The position numbers were made by a program, and so were the translations under genes. Below, piece by piece: positions 1-6,925 of a stretch of 37,131 nt of DNA. How positions within the stretch are numbered: the stretch's first letter is position 1; each line of letters starts with the position of its first letter. This DNA comes from an uncultured Lachnospiraceae bacterium. GTDB lineage: Bacteria > Bacillota > Clostridia > Lachnospirales > Lachnospiraceae. The notes below the pieces were generated by a model. That model had not been told where the DNA came from and ran no database searches. It saw only the letters and a program-made list of their open reading frames with translations. The stretch lies in assembly GCA_910577955.1 (NCBI GenBank), contig CAJTNC010000030.1, positions 1 to 37,131 on the forward strand, in the 5' to 3' direction.

Positions 1-19
1 AAAACGGTATCTGTACCAT
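1..19 (-). CDS. 5' end of a gene downstream of loaP (partial)
   Basis: Only the first codons (MVQIPF) lie in the window; the gene runs off the left edge. The start is chosen because GGAGG lies 6 bases upstream of the ATG. A second ATG in another frame at 30-32 (MEERNGTDTV) is also open to the edge, and its N-terminus would suit a Wzz-type protein, but its ribosome site is poor. As the first gene after loaP it is the probable head of the operon that LoaP controls. Its function cannot be read from this fragment. Confidence 0.4.
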
Positions 20-38
20 TTCTTTCCTCCATTAAAAT

Positions 39-56
39 AAGCGCCTTGCAGCGCTT
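39..56 (-). promoter_or_regulatory. Hairpin between loaP and the next gene
   Basis: On the minus strand an AAGCGC/GCGCTT stem of 6 bp encloses a 6-base loop and is followed by a short T-rich stretch (TATTTTAA). It sits between the loaP stop and the next start codon. LoaP is known as an RNA-hairpin-binding NusG paralog, so this could be its recognition element. It could equally be a weak terminator or attenuator. The stem is short, so confidence is limited. Confidence 0.4.
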
Positions 57-72
57 AAAACAATATTTCGTA

Positions 73-603
73 TTATTTTTTCTCCACTAACTCAATTCCC
101 AGATGAATGATTATCTTTCTCCCCATAAATACCACTTCGACTTCCGCCACCCGCCTATGGAGATTGATCCGCCTTACCATCCCTATCATATTCTGCAATG
201 GTCCGGAGAGAATCTCCACTTCATCATTTTCACCTACTTCTATCCGTGAAATAGGCACTTCTCCGGTAATCTCCCCATTCTTTCCGACACAGACAATCTT
301 TTCAAGCCAAGCCACTTCCTCTTCGATAAGAGCCGTGATATATTCTCCCTCCCATCCCAAAAGTCTCGTCATTATGGGAATACGTTTTAAATCCAGATAT
401 AACTCTTTTATATTCTCACTATTTATAAATACATAGCCGGGCAATAGCTTTTCATGCCTGTCCTTCCAAGTCCCACGAAATTTTTTCCTCACATGGCGCA
501 CAGGATGGAAGCACGAAGTACATCTCTCTTCCGGTATCCGTTCCACAATATACCGTTCTGTCTCCTCTTCTTTTCCCGGGGCAACCTGTATCACATAGTA
601 CAA
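73..603 (-). CDS. loaP: LoaP-type specialised NusG antiterminator
   Basis: This 176-residue protein has the NusG layout: an N-terminal NGN domain (residues 1 to about 105, opening MYYVIQVAPGKEEE with a later LPGYVFI segment) and a C-terminal KOW domain (about 125-176, with the GPLQNMIG turn). It lacks features of the essential housekeeping NusG and matches the LoaP subfamily, which acts on RNA polymerase to suppress termination in long exopolysaccharide or secondary-metabolite operons. The start is a TTG codon with GGAGG nine bases upstream. It is followed by a new gene at the left edge, which fits the usual position of loaP at the head of its target operon. A leader of about 230 bases separates it from its promoter. 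The subfamily call is from sequence character, not from an alignment. Confidence 0.85.
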   Translation of the reverse strand: MYYVIQVAPGKEEETERYIVERIPEERCTSCFHPVRHVRKKFRGTWKDRHEKLLPGYVFINSENIKELYLDLKRIPIMTRLLGWEGEYITALIEEEVAWLEKIVCVGKNGEITGEVPISRIEVGENDEVEILSGPLQNMIGMVRRINLHRRVAEVEVVFMGRKIIIHLGIELVEKK

Positions 604-840
604 CTACTATTTCCTCCGCGTTTTGAATAATTTGCACTGTCAAACCGTGGGCATAAAACTGTTTTAGGGTACGCTTCGCCATTTATGCCGGAATCCTATC
701 ATTTATTCCGCTGCATAATTCTATGCCGATGCACCCTTTTGTTGTCAGGCAAACCTTCCCGCATCCGAATATGTGATATCCTCAAAAGTTCAAGTGCCCA
801 CGCTTCAAGAACTCTCAAAATGATATTTTGTAACAAGGTG

Positions 841-869
841 ATTTTAACACTCTACAACAAAAAAAGCAA
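841..869 (-). promoter_or_regulatory. Candidate loaP promoter
   Basis: On the minus strand TTGCTT (864-869) and TAAAAT (841-846) are separated by exactly 17 bases. The -10 is preceded by TGT, giving an extended -10. The -35 is weak (3 of 6). Transcription would start near 834 and leave a leader of roughly 230 nucleotides before the TTG start of loaP. Confidence 0.45.
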
Positions 870-939
870 CCCGCTAAATGATATTTGTTCCCTACCCCCG
901 CATTTACAAAGTATGCTTTTAAGGCGATATACTCCGAAG

Positions 940-953
940 CCGGAAATTTCCGG
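940..953. repeat. 14-bp perfect palindrome CCGGAAATTTCCGG
   Basis: A perfect palindrome lies between the two divergent promoter candidates, upstream of both loaP and the dehydratase gene. Its position and symmetry suit a dimeric regulator. It also lies inside a 41-codon minus-strand ORF. No protein can be assigned to it. Confidence 0.4.
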
Positions 954-1007
954 ATATAAAACCTTAAATATTCTCATTGTAATTTCCTCTGCCCTGATGT
1001 AAAATAA

Positions 1008-1013
1008 TATAAT
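1008..1013 (+). promoter_or_regulatory. -10 element for the dehydratase gene
   Basis: A consensus TATAAT lies 84 bases before the GTG start of the following gene. No good -35 is visible at the expected distance (bases around 984-990 match TTGACA poorly), so the promoter may need an activator. Confidence 0.45.
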
Positions 1014-1097
1014 AGTTTTGGAATAATATAAGGATAAAACAGCAAAAGATAAAAAGAATAATTCAAACAAAAATCTATATAAAATCGAGGATTTATT

Positions 1098-2969
1098 GTG
1101 AAGACAAAATTTAACATATGGCACATCCCTGTCAGCAGAATACTTATCCTGCTCATTCTGGACATGCTCGCAGTAATTATCGCTTCCTACGGCGCGCTAT
1201 ATTGGCGGTTTGATTTCAGTTTCTCCCGCCATTGTCTGGAATATATGAGGCCGGCGACTTTCCTGCTGCCCTTTGATCTTGTGATCACGGCAGTCGTATT
1301 CTGGCTGTTTAAGCTCTACAAAAGCGTCTGGCGTTATGCCAGCGCAAATGAACTGATCAACATTACAGCCGCCTGCATCATCTGCTTTTTCCTGCAAATT
1401 CTTCTGGTAGCCGTTCTGCCGATCAAAATGCCGAGAAGCTACTATCCGATGTATGCCTTTTTGCTGATGATCATGGTTTGCGCCACCCGCTTCAGCTATC
1501 GCTTTATCCGGCTGATCAACAGCAGGAGACGCACGGCCTCCAGAGATCCGGAAAAGAAAAATACAATGGTGATTGGCGCCGGCGAGGCCGGAAATGCTAT
1601 CATAAAAGAAATAGAATCCAGCAGCTATGTGAATCTAAGAGTGCTGTGCATTATTGACGACAATCCCGGATGCCACAAAAAAACGCTTCGCGGTATTCCC
1701 ATCGTCGGCGACAGAACATGTATTCAAGAGGCAGTGGATGCATACCACATTGAAGAGATCATCATTGCGATCCCCTCCGCCTCCAAACTCCAGATCCGGG
1801 AAATTCTGGAAATCTGCAAGGATACAGGCTGCCATATGCAGCTTGTTCCCGGCATGTACCAGCTTATAAACGGCGATGTCAGCGTCTCCTCCCTGCGTCA
1901 GGTGCAGATCGAAGACCTCCTTGGCAGAGATCCCATTAAAGTTAATGTTGACGAGATCATGGGGTATGTAAAAGATAAAGTCGTCATGGTCACCGGAGGC
2001 GGCGGCTCTATCGGCAGCGAACTCTGCAGGCAGATTGCGGAGCATGGCGCCAGACAGCTTATTATTGTGGACATCTATGAAAACAATGCTTACGATATCC
2101 AACAAGAGCTTAAAGTAAAGCACCCTGAGCTGGATCTGGTGGTACTGATCGCATCTGTCAGAAACACTGCCCGCATCCAGACGATCTTTAAGACTTACCG
2201 TCCCGAGATCGTCTATCACGCGGCTGCTCACAAGCATGTGCCGCTGATGGAGGACAGCCCCATCGAGGCGATTAAAAACAACGTGTTCGGCACATTGAAA
2301 ACCGCCACTGCCGCCGGTGAAAACGGCGCAAAGAAATTTGTCCTGATTTCCACGGACAAAGCCGTAAATCCGACCAATATCATGGGGGCGTCCAAGCGGA
2401 TCTGTGAGATGATCGTTCAGCAATTAAATCTGAAATATACCACGGAATTTGTGGCTGTCCGATTCGGCAACGTGCTCGGCAGCAACGGCAGCGTAATTCC
2501 CCTGTTTAAGAAGCAGATCGAACACGGGGGGCCGGTCACCGTAACTCACAAAGATATTATACGCTATTTTATGACCATTCCGGAGGCCGTTTCCTTAGTC
2601 CTGCAGGCCGGAGCCTACGCAAAAGGCGGCGAAATCTTCATTCTGGACATGGGAGAACCCGTCAGGATTTATGACTTGGCAGAAAACCTGATCAAGCTTT
2701 CCGGATATGTTCCCGGAGACGATATTGAAATCAAAATCACGGGACTTCGTCCCGGTGAAAAATTATATGAAGAACTTTTGATGAGCGAAGAAGGGATGAA
2801 AGACACTGCCAACCACCTGATTCATATCGGGAAGCCTATTGACGTGGACGAGGAAGAATTTAAAGAAGGTCTTGACGCACTAGCAGGCGTGGTAGCGGAT
2901 GAAGGGAAAAAGCCTGAGGATGTGCGCGCCGTAGTAAAAAGGCTCGTACCGACTTACGTATATAAATAG
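1098..2969 (+). CDS. Membrane UDP-sugar 4,6-dehydratase, CapD/PglF type
   Basis: The 623-residue protein begins with about four membrane segments (residues 10-140). A first nucleotide-binding region follows (VIGAGEAGNA near residue 156), then the catalytic short-chain dehydrogenase domain starting at VTGGGGSIGSE near 297. The active-site region STDKAVNPTNIMGASK (about 417-432) has Met in place of the usual Tyr of YxxxK, as in PglF and WbpM dehydratases. These enzymes convert UDP-GlcNAc to a 4-keto-6-deoxy sugar, the first step to bacillosamine-like or QuiNAc/FucNAc sugars. The start is GTG with GAGG seven bases upstream. It ends at a bidirectional terminator facing the O-antigen ligase gene. 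It should feed sugar to the neighbouring polysaccharide genes. The exact product is not determinable. Confidence 0.9.
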   Translation: MKTKFNIWHIPVSRILILLILDMLAVIIASYGALYWRFDFSFSRHCLEYMRPATFLLPFDLVITAVVFWLFKLYKSVWRYASANELINITAACIICFFLQILLVAVLPIKMPRSYYPMYAFLLMIMVCATRFSYRFIRLINSRRRTASRDPEKKNTMVIGAGEAGNAIIKEIESSSYVNLRVLCIIDDNPGCHKKTLRGIPIVGDRTCIQEAVDAYHIEEIIIAIPSASKLQIREILEICKDTGCHMQLVPGMYQLINGDVSVSSLRQVQIEDLLGRDPIKVNVDEIMGYVKDKVVMVTGGGGSIGSELCRQIAEHGARQLIIVDIYENNAYDIQQELKVKHPELDLVVLIASVRNTARIQTIFKTYRPEIVYHAAAHKHVPLMEDSPIEAIKNNVFGTLKTATAAGENGAKKFVLISTDKAVNPTNIMGASKRICEMIVQQLNLKYTTEFVAVRFGNVLGSNGSVIPLFKKQIEHGGPVTVTHKDIIRYFMTIPEAVSLVLQAGAYAKGGEIFILDMGEPVRIYDLAENLIKLSGYVPGDDIEIKITGLRPGEKLYEELLMSEEGMKDTANHLIHIGKPIDVDEEEFKEGLDALAGVVADEGKKPEDVRAVVKRLVPTYVYK

Positions 2970-2972
2970 AAG

Positions 2973-3010
2973 AAATGCCCCGCAGACATTAAAATCTGCA
3001 GGGCATTTTT
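2973..3010. terminator. Bidirectional terminator
   Basis: AAATGCCC-C-GCAGA pairs with TCTGC-A-GGGCATTT around a loop of about eight bases, with one C/A mismatch. T-rich sequence follows on the plus strand and there are A's ahead of it for the minus strand. It lies between the convergent dehydratase and O-antigen ligase genes and can serve both. Confidence 0.85.
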
Positions 3011-3018
3011 GCAGGATA

Positions 3019-4581
3019 TCATATCTCTTTCCGTAAAACATTCCCCCATGAAAAAAATATCATAAATATGATCAGACTGCCGGCCCCCCAGCAGAACTCA
3101 AACATACCGAATGATAGTGGAATCATCATCCACAAAAAGCTTCCCACAAATCTTCCGTCCCTGTTTCCGGCCCACCTCTTTATAGATATATATAATGTTC
3201 CAATCAACATTCCGGCAAACAATATCATAACCGGAATACCAAAGTTCGTTCCAAATTGCAAAATAATATTATGTGCATGTCCTATCCAATAATTGGTCAG
3301 CATTCTGAAGCCGATTTCATCATCTTTGTGCCCCCGCCAGTTCAGGTCGTTCCAGAAATATTTGTAAATGGCGCTCCTTGTTGTAAAACCATCCCTATAT
3401 TCATCATCTCTCATAAGCGGCTGATATCTGTCCTGCGCCGCCTGTACTTTCATAGCCGGCATCAGATGTAAAAACAATTCTTTAACGCTCTGCACTATCC
3501 TGCCTCCCGCCGTATCCAGAAATTCATCCATATCTATATATTTTTCTGAATTCCACGGATCCCAAGAGTGGACTTTATTCTCGTTCCATTCCTCCTCAAA
3601 CCAGATGGGATGATGCCGTAACGGCGGAATATAACGTGCCGCCGCAAAGCAGACCGGAAAAGTAAGACAGACACACAGAGCGAGAGCTAACGCTCTTCGC
3701 AGCCATACCTTTTTTTCTCTTCCCATAAAAAACAATGCGGAAAAAACTATAATAAATGAAGCGATCCAAGCTGCTCTCCCAATTGTCAGAACAATAAATG
3801 ACAGCACCACGCCGACTCCTAAAAAATAGTATGCCCTCAGCCATTTACCGCTACCGCCGCGCACCGCACAGTATAATTTTGTCAACACCGCCGCCAGTAC
3901 CGACAAATAAAAAAGCGCATTGTTATTGCAGTTTGTATACCACCCCACATAACGAACCTGATCAAAGGGCCTATACAGAAAACTGAGCCCCTGAAATAGG
4001 AAAAATGCCAGAATGATCCCGCTTAGCGCTCCCTGAAACATATCTTCCCGTTCCGCTTCATCAAAGTCTGTCAGATAAAAGCAGCCAAACATGATCAGAT
4101 AGCACAACGGCCACCATAAATCGCTTCTGGAAAAAACCATAAGAAGCATCATTAAAAGCCATACCGTCATTATTTTTTTACTAAAAACCGGTCTTCTCTT
4201 TTCCGGAAAGATACTGGTAAATGTAGCTATGATCACATATCCCCAGATAAGAATGTCAAAAAGGATCACAAGCCACTCCTCGGGAAACGACAGCCATTCT
4301 TTTCCAACCACAAAGAGAACCGGCAGACCTGCCGCAGCCAAAATGCTCCATCCAAAATAAATCTTTTTATACTTGACAATATCTGCCCACTTATAATGAG
4401 AAAGAATTAAAACCGCCATTGCTGCGCCGGTTGAATCCCTGAATATCTCCCGGCCGCCGCCATTTGGCGCACAGGTCATGACTCTCTGATCGATCACGCA
4501 CAAAAAGCAAAAGCACAGAATATACAGCATTCGCTTCCACGAGCCGTTATACAAAACCTTTTTCCTGATTTTTATCTGCAT
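3019..4581 (-). CDS. O-antigen ligase / Wzy-like polymerase family membrane protein
   Basis: A 520-residue polytopic protein with about 11-12 hydrophobic segments and one large extracytoplasmic loop (roughly residues 310-430) rich in W, D and R. After the loop comes the HAHNIILQFG motif near residue 435, typical of the WaaL/Wzy_C superfamily. Members join or transfer lipid-linked glycans on the outer face of the membrane. The ORF opens 13 codons further up at a GTG, but the ATG at 4581 has GAGG eight bases upstream and is preferred. It lies 74 bases after the PIN-domain gene with no clear promoter, so it may be co-transcribed with that toxin-like module. With EpsG it is a second candidate polymerase in one locus. 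Confidence 0.8.
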   Translation of the reverse strand: MQIKIRKKVLYNGSWKRMLYILCFCFLCVIDQRVMTCAPNGGGREIFRDSTGAAMAVLILSHYKWADIVKYKKIYFGWSILAAAGLPVLFVVGKEWLSFPEEWLVILFDILIWGYVIIATFTSIFPEKRRPVFSKKIMTVWLLMMLLMVFSRSDLWWPLCYLIMFGCFYLTDFDEAEREDMFQGALSGIILAFFLFQGLSFLYRPFDQVRYVGWYTNCNNNALFYLSVLAAVLTKLYCAVRGGSGKWLRAYYFLGVGVVLSFIVLTIGRAAWIASFIIVFSALFFMGREKKVWLRRALALALCVCLTFPVCFAAARYIPPLRHHPIWFEEEWNENKVHSWDPWNSEKYIDMDEFLDTAGGRIVQSVKELFLHLMPAMKVQAAQDRYQPLMRDDEYRDGFTTRSAIYKYFWNDLNWRGHKDDEIGFRMLTNYWIGHAHNIILQFGTNFGIPVMILFAGMLIGTLYISIKRWAGNRDGRFVGSFLWMMIPLSFGMFEFCWGAGSLIIFMIFFSWGNVLRKEI

Positions 4582-4655
4582 TTTCTTATCCTCTACACTG
4601 CCCCTTCTTATGTATCGCACTCATACAAACCGCTGCGCAGACCACTTATTTCACT

Positions 4656-5582
4656 TTATATTAAAATCCGCAGTTCCTTATCATCCCGGATAAGCGCTGC
4701 CATCTTTGTCACCGACACTTTCTTCTCCTCCGCGCCGATATCCTGCGCCGTGATCCCCCTAAAGCTTATTTTTTCTCCCCCATAGGCGGCTTTTAGGAAA
4801 TCCTCCACCTTGTCCTTCGCCAGAATGCCCTGCTGAAACATGATGTGACACAAGTGCACAGATGAATAGTACTGCATCTCTTTTCTCTTGTAATGCTCTT
4901 TGATATAACCCGCCGCGCGGCAAAACCTGTCAAATGCAGATTTATCGTCACTGAGTACCACCATGGGACAAAGCAGGGCGGCCAGCATAATCATGCAGTA
5001 GAATATCATTTCTTCTCCCAGACTGTCCCCCTGCTGCTTCAATTCACGGATCGCTCTTATCCCATGATCTCCCAACTCTTCCTGCACCGGCTCACCGCTC
5101 ACCATCCGTTTTTTCTCCTCATCCGACAAAGCGTCAAGAGCTTTCCCCGTGCCGCTGTTTCCGCCTTTTAAATGCCGAATCGCATAAGTGAAATGTTCAT
5201 TCCTTTCCGCCCTGTTTCTCTGCATTACCGCCCGCAGAATTTTACAACAATTCTCCTCTGCCATGAAAACGACAGATATGTCATAATCCATGAGTTTCTT
5301 GATATACTGTTGATGTTCCTGCAAAATAGTATTCCCGTTATTTTGGGAACTCAATTCGATAATGATCGACTGCAGCAGTATTACAATCCCCTGCGATTTT
5401 TTGATATATTTAATCATCGCATCACTGCATTCTCCATGTGCATGGTGCATTAGCGCACAGGTATCATAAAAAAACCATCTCTTTGCCCCAAGCAGCGCAG
5501 GAACTATTTCATCTTCCGAAATAATCATCCCCTGAGAAATCTGCGGCCAGTTTCCGGGGGGAAAAGTGTATTGCTTTATCAT
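4656..5582 (-). CDS. PIN-like domain protein, third gene of an XRE-ImmA-PIN operon
   Basis: A 308-residue soluble protein not matched to a named family. Spaced acidic residues suggest a PIN-type metal-dependent nuclease fold. These are FFYDTCALMHHAHG with D40 after a short beta strand, an ELSSQ segment with E76, GEEM at about 189-192, and VVLSDDKSAFDRF with D212, D213 and D218 on a late strand. A long helical insertion lies between about 115 and 190. The ATG overlaps the stop of the protease gene by four bases (ATGA), with GGAG seven bases upstream, so the two are translationally coupled. PIN proteins are commonly RNases in toxin-antitoxin systems. Here that role is inference from fold and neighbours. 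Confidence 0.6.
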   Translation of the reverse strand: MIKQYTFPPGNWPQISQGMIISEDEIVPALLGAKRWFFYDTCALMHHAHGECSDAMIKYIKKSQGIVILLQSIIIELSSQNNGNTILQEHQQYIKKLMDYDISVVFMAEENCCKILRAVMQRNRAERNEHFTYAIRHLKGGNSGTGKALDALSDEEKKRMVSGEPVQEELGDHGIRAIRELKQQGDSLGEEMIFYCMIMLAALLCPMVVLSDDKSAFDRFCRAAGYIKEHYKRKEMQYYSSVHLCHIMFQQGILAKDKVEDFLKAAYGGEKISFRGITAQDIGAEEKKVSVTKMAALIRDDKELRILI

Positions 5583-6391
5583 CTTTCTTCTCCAATTTCC
5601 CGATACAATTGTTCCAGTTTTCTCAAAATGTATTTAGCATCTTTATCAGATAACAGATCTTCTTCCTGCAATTTGACCGCCTGAGTTTCCATCAGTTTCT
5701 TAAGAGAGGCAAACTGATTGCTGCCGGAAGGTTTTAAGTGTTCCGTATTCAGCCAATACTTTTCATATAGTTTATATATTTCTTCTTTTCTCATATTCAG
5801 GAGTTTTTCCAGTTCTCCCGCATCATTGCATAACCCGAGTTCAAAGATCCGGATCGCCGCCGCGGCAAAAGGCGCGCCAAAACATTCCGCCGTTCTCGCC
5901 GTAGTTTCCTGAACGGATTCGCTTTCCTTCTGAAATGCCGCATAAGCTCCCTTTATTTTCTCCTCAGGCATCATAAGGCCGCCGGCAAAAGCATTCGCCA
6001 TCTTTTCATCCTCACTGTCCTGATAATCCATATCCAGAAACATCTCAAGGCCGTGCTTTAGCAGCATCTTCCCCGGGTTCATCGCATGATAGAGTTCGTG
6101 ACAATAAGCAAAATTTCTATTCGCCTGAGGAATCGCGGAATTTACCAGCATATAGGAAATCTCCTTCGTATGATACAAAAGCGCCCCCAATTCCTTGTCC
6201 TTCATAGGCAGAAATACCGACAAAACAGAAAATTTGGATGCTATCATCTTGACATAATCCCAGCTGCCAAATTGCAGAGTACTTCCATAGGTAGCTCCGC
6301 TTTGGACATAAAAGCGTTCCAGTTCCCTGTTTATCCTTTCCTTTTGCTCTCTGTTAAAATCTATGATTTTCTTTCCCTTGGAAATATCCAT
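5579..6391 (-). CDS. ImmA/IrrE family zinc metallopeptidase
   Basis: The 270-residue protein has the ImmA/IrrE (COG2856) signature HELYH at 98-102. The glutamate of EKMANAFAGGLMMP (E129) is the likely third zinc ligand. The C-terminal half (about 150-270) is helical and charged. Family members cleave a partner XRE-type repressor, as ImmA does to ImmR in ICEBs1 and IrrE does to DdrO in Deinococcus. The gene starts two bases after the stop of an XRE regulator and overlaps the PIN gene downstream. GGGAG lies seven bases before the ATG. The natural reading is that it inactivates the upstream repressor on a signal and so releases the operon. The signal is unknown. Confidence 0.85.
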   Translation of the reverse strand: MDISKGKKIIDFNREQKERINRELERFYVQSGATYGSTLQFGSWDYVKMIASKFSVLSVFLPMKDKELGALLYHTKEISYMLVNSAIPQANRNFAYCHELYHAMNPGKMLLKHGLEMFLDMDYQDSEDEKMANAFAGGLMMPEEKIKGAYAAFQKESESVQETTARTAECFGAPFAAAAIRIFELGLCNDAGELEKLLNMRKEEIYKLYEKYWLNTEHLKPSGSNQFASLKKLMETQAVKLQEEDLLSDKDAKYILRKLEQLYREIGEER

Positions 6392-6393
6392 GC

Positions 6394-6756
6394 TTACTCT
6401 CCCTTATACGCATTCCTCCGGGGCCTTATCCCAAGAATCGAATCCATACATTCTATAAATTCAATCAGTTTATCTGTATATTCTTTCATTCTCTCAGCCG
6501 CCTCTCCCAGATAAAACTCAGCCGCAGCCCCTTCCGGTGTGAATATTTTTTCATAAAAGCCCTCCTGCATAAAAAAAGCAGGGGTTTTCAAAAATGCCTC
6601 AGACAAAAGCTCCATATCCTGTTCATTTACCTCCTGTTCCCCTTTAAACAGCCGTGAAACCTTCGCCTCAGTCATACCGGTCTTCAGCGCCACAAATTTT
6701 TGCTTATAACCGTTATCCTTACAGTAATTTTTATAGTTTTCCATAAATATCGCCAT
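6394..6756 (-). CDS. XRE-family helix-turn-helix regulator
   Basis: The 120-residue protein has an N-terminal HTH (about 15-55), including KQKFVALKTGMTEAKVSRLF with the second helix over TEAKVSRLF. The C-terminal half (about 65-120) is helical and acidic and suits dimerisation or interaction with the protease. It is the first gene of the three-gene operon. A good promoter (6813-6841), a palindrome inside that promoter and an 18-bp inverted repeat in the leader suggest autorepression. GGAG lies five bases before the ATG. It is probably the antitoxin/repressor of the module, and the likely substrate of the adjacent ImmA-type protease. Confidence 0.8.
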   Translation of the reverse strand: MAIFMENYKNYCKDNGYKQKFVALKTGMTEAKVSRLFKGEQEVNEQDMELLSEAFLKTPAFFMQEGFYEKIFTPEGAAAEFYLGEAAERMKEYTDKLIEFIECMDSILGIRPRRNAYKGE

Positions 6757-6768
6757 AGTCTCTCCTTC

Positions 6769-6786
6769 AAGAGTGGCTCCACTCTT
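6769..6786. promoter_or_regulatory. 18-bp inverted repeat in the XRE leader
   Basis: AAGAGTGG and CCACTCTT are perfect 8-bp arms around a 2-base centre, ending 12 bases before the XRE start codon. It may be an operator for the XRE protein, since it lies just downstream of the promoter. It is so close to the GGAG site that an RNA hairpin could also affect translation. Confidence 0.6.
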
Positions 6787-6812
6787 CCTCTTTTGTAATC
6801 TTCGTTTTTATT

Positions 6813-6841
6813 ACAATATCATTTTTCATGATTTTTTACAA
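6813..6841 (-). promoter_or_regulatory. Promoter of the XRE-ImmA-PIN operon with internal palindrome
   Basis: On the minus strand TTGTAA (6836-6841) and TATTGT (6813-6818) are 17 bases apart, and TGA before the -10 makes it an extended -10. The spacer carries ATCAT-GAAAA-ATGAT (6818-6832), an inverted repeat placed where a bound repressor would block RNA polymerase. Confidence 0.6.
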
Positions 6842-6925
6842 CTAAATGTTTCGATTTTACCATATTATTTCAACAAAACACATCGCAAATTTCATATTTT
6901 AATATTTTGCCCTTGTTTTCGAATT

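Larger units (their letters stand above)
604..1097. other. Divergent intergenic region, loaP / capD-like gene
   Basis: This 494-base gap carries a minus-strand promoter candidate (841-869) for loaP and a plus-strand -10 (1008-1013) for the dehydratase gene. It also holds a 14-bp perfect palindrome (940-953) and the long loaP leader (604 to about 834). A 41-codon minus-strand ORF (852-977) with an AGAGG ribosome site is the only small-protein candidate. No convincing larger gene was seen. Confidence 0.6.

Noticed and set aside
452..682. Minus-strand 76-codon ORF overlapping the loaP start
   Set aside because: It overlaps loaP in another frame, has no ribosome site before its ATG and resembles nothing known. 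The loaP frame shows a clear NGN domain.
780..830. TTCAAG direct repeats and short GTTC/GAAC arms in the loaP leader, considered as a riboswitch
   Set aside because: The pairings are short and no known riboswitch consensus could be recognised.
1635..2423. 262-codon minus-strand ORF inside the dehydratase gene
   Set aside because: It is antisense to conserved catalytic motifs of the dehydratase, and its composition looks like a complement of the real frame.
4582..4655. Promoter or terminator between the PIN gene and the O-antigen ligase gene
   Set aside because: Only a small CTGCGCAG palindrome is present. No stem with a T tract and no convincing -35/-10 pair was found.
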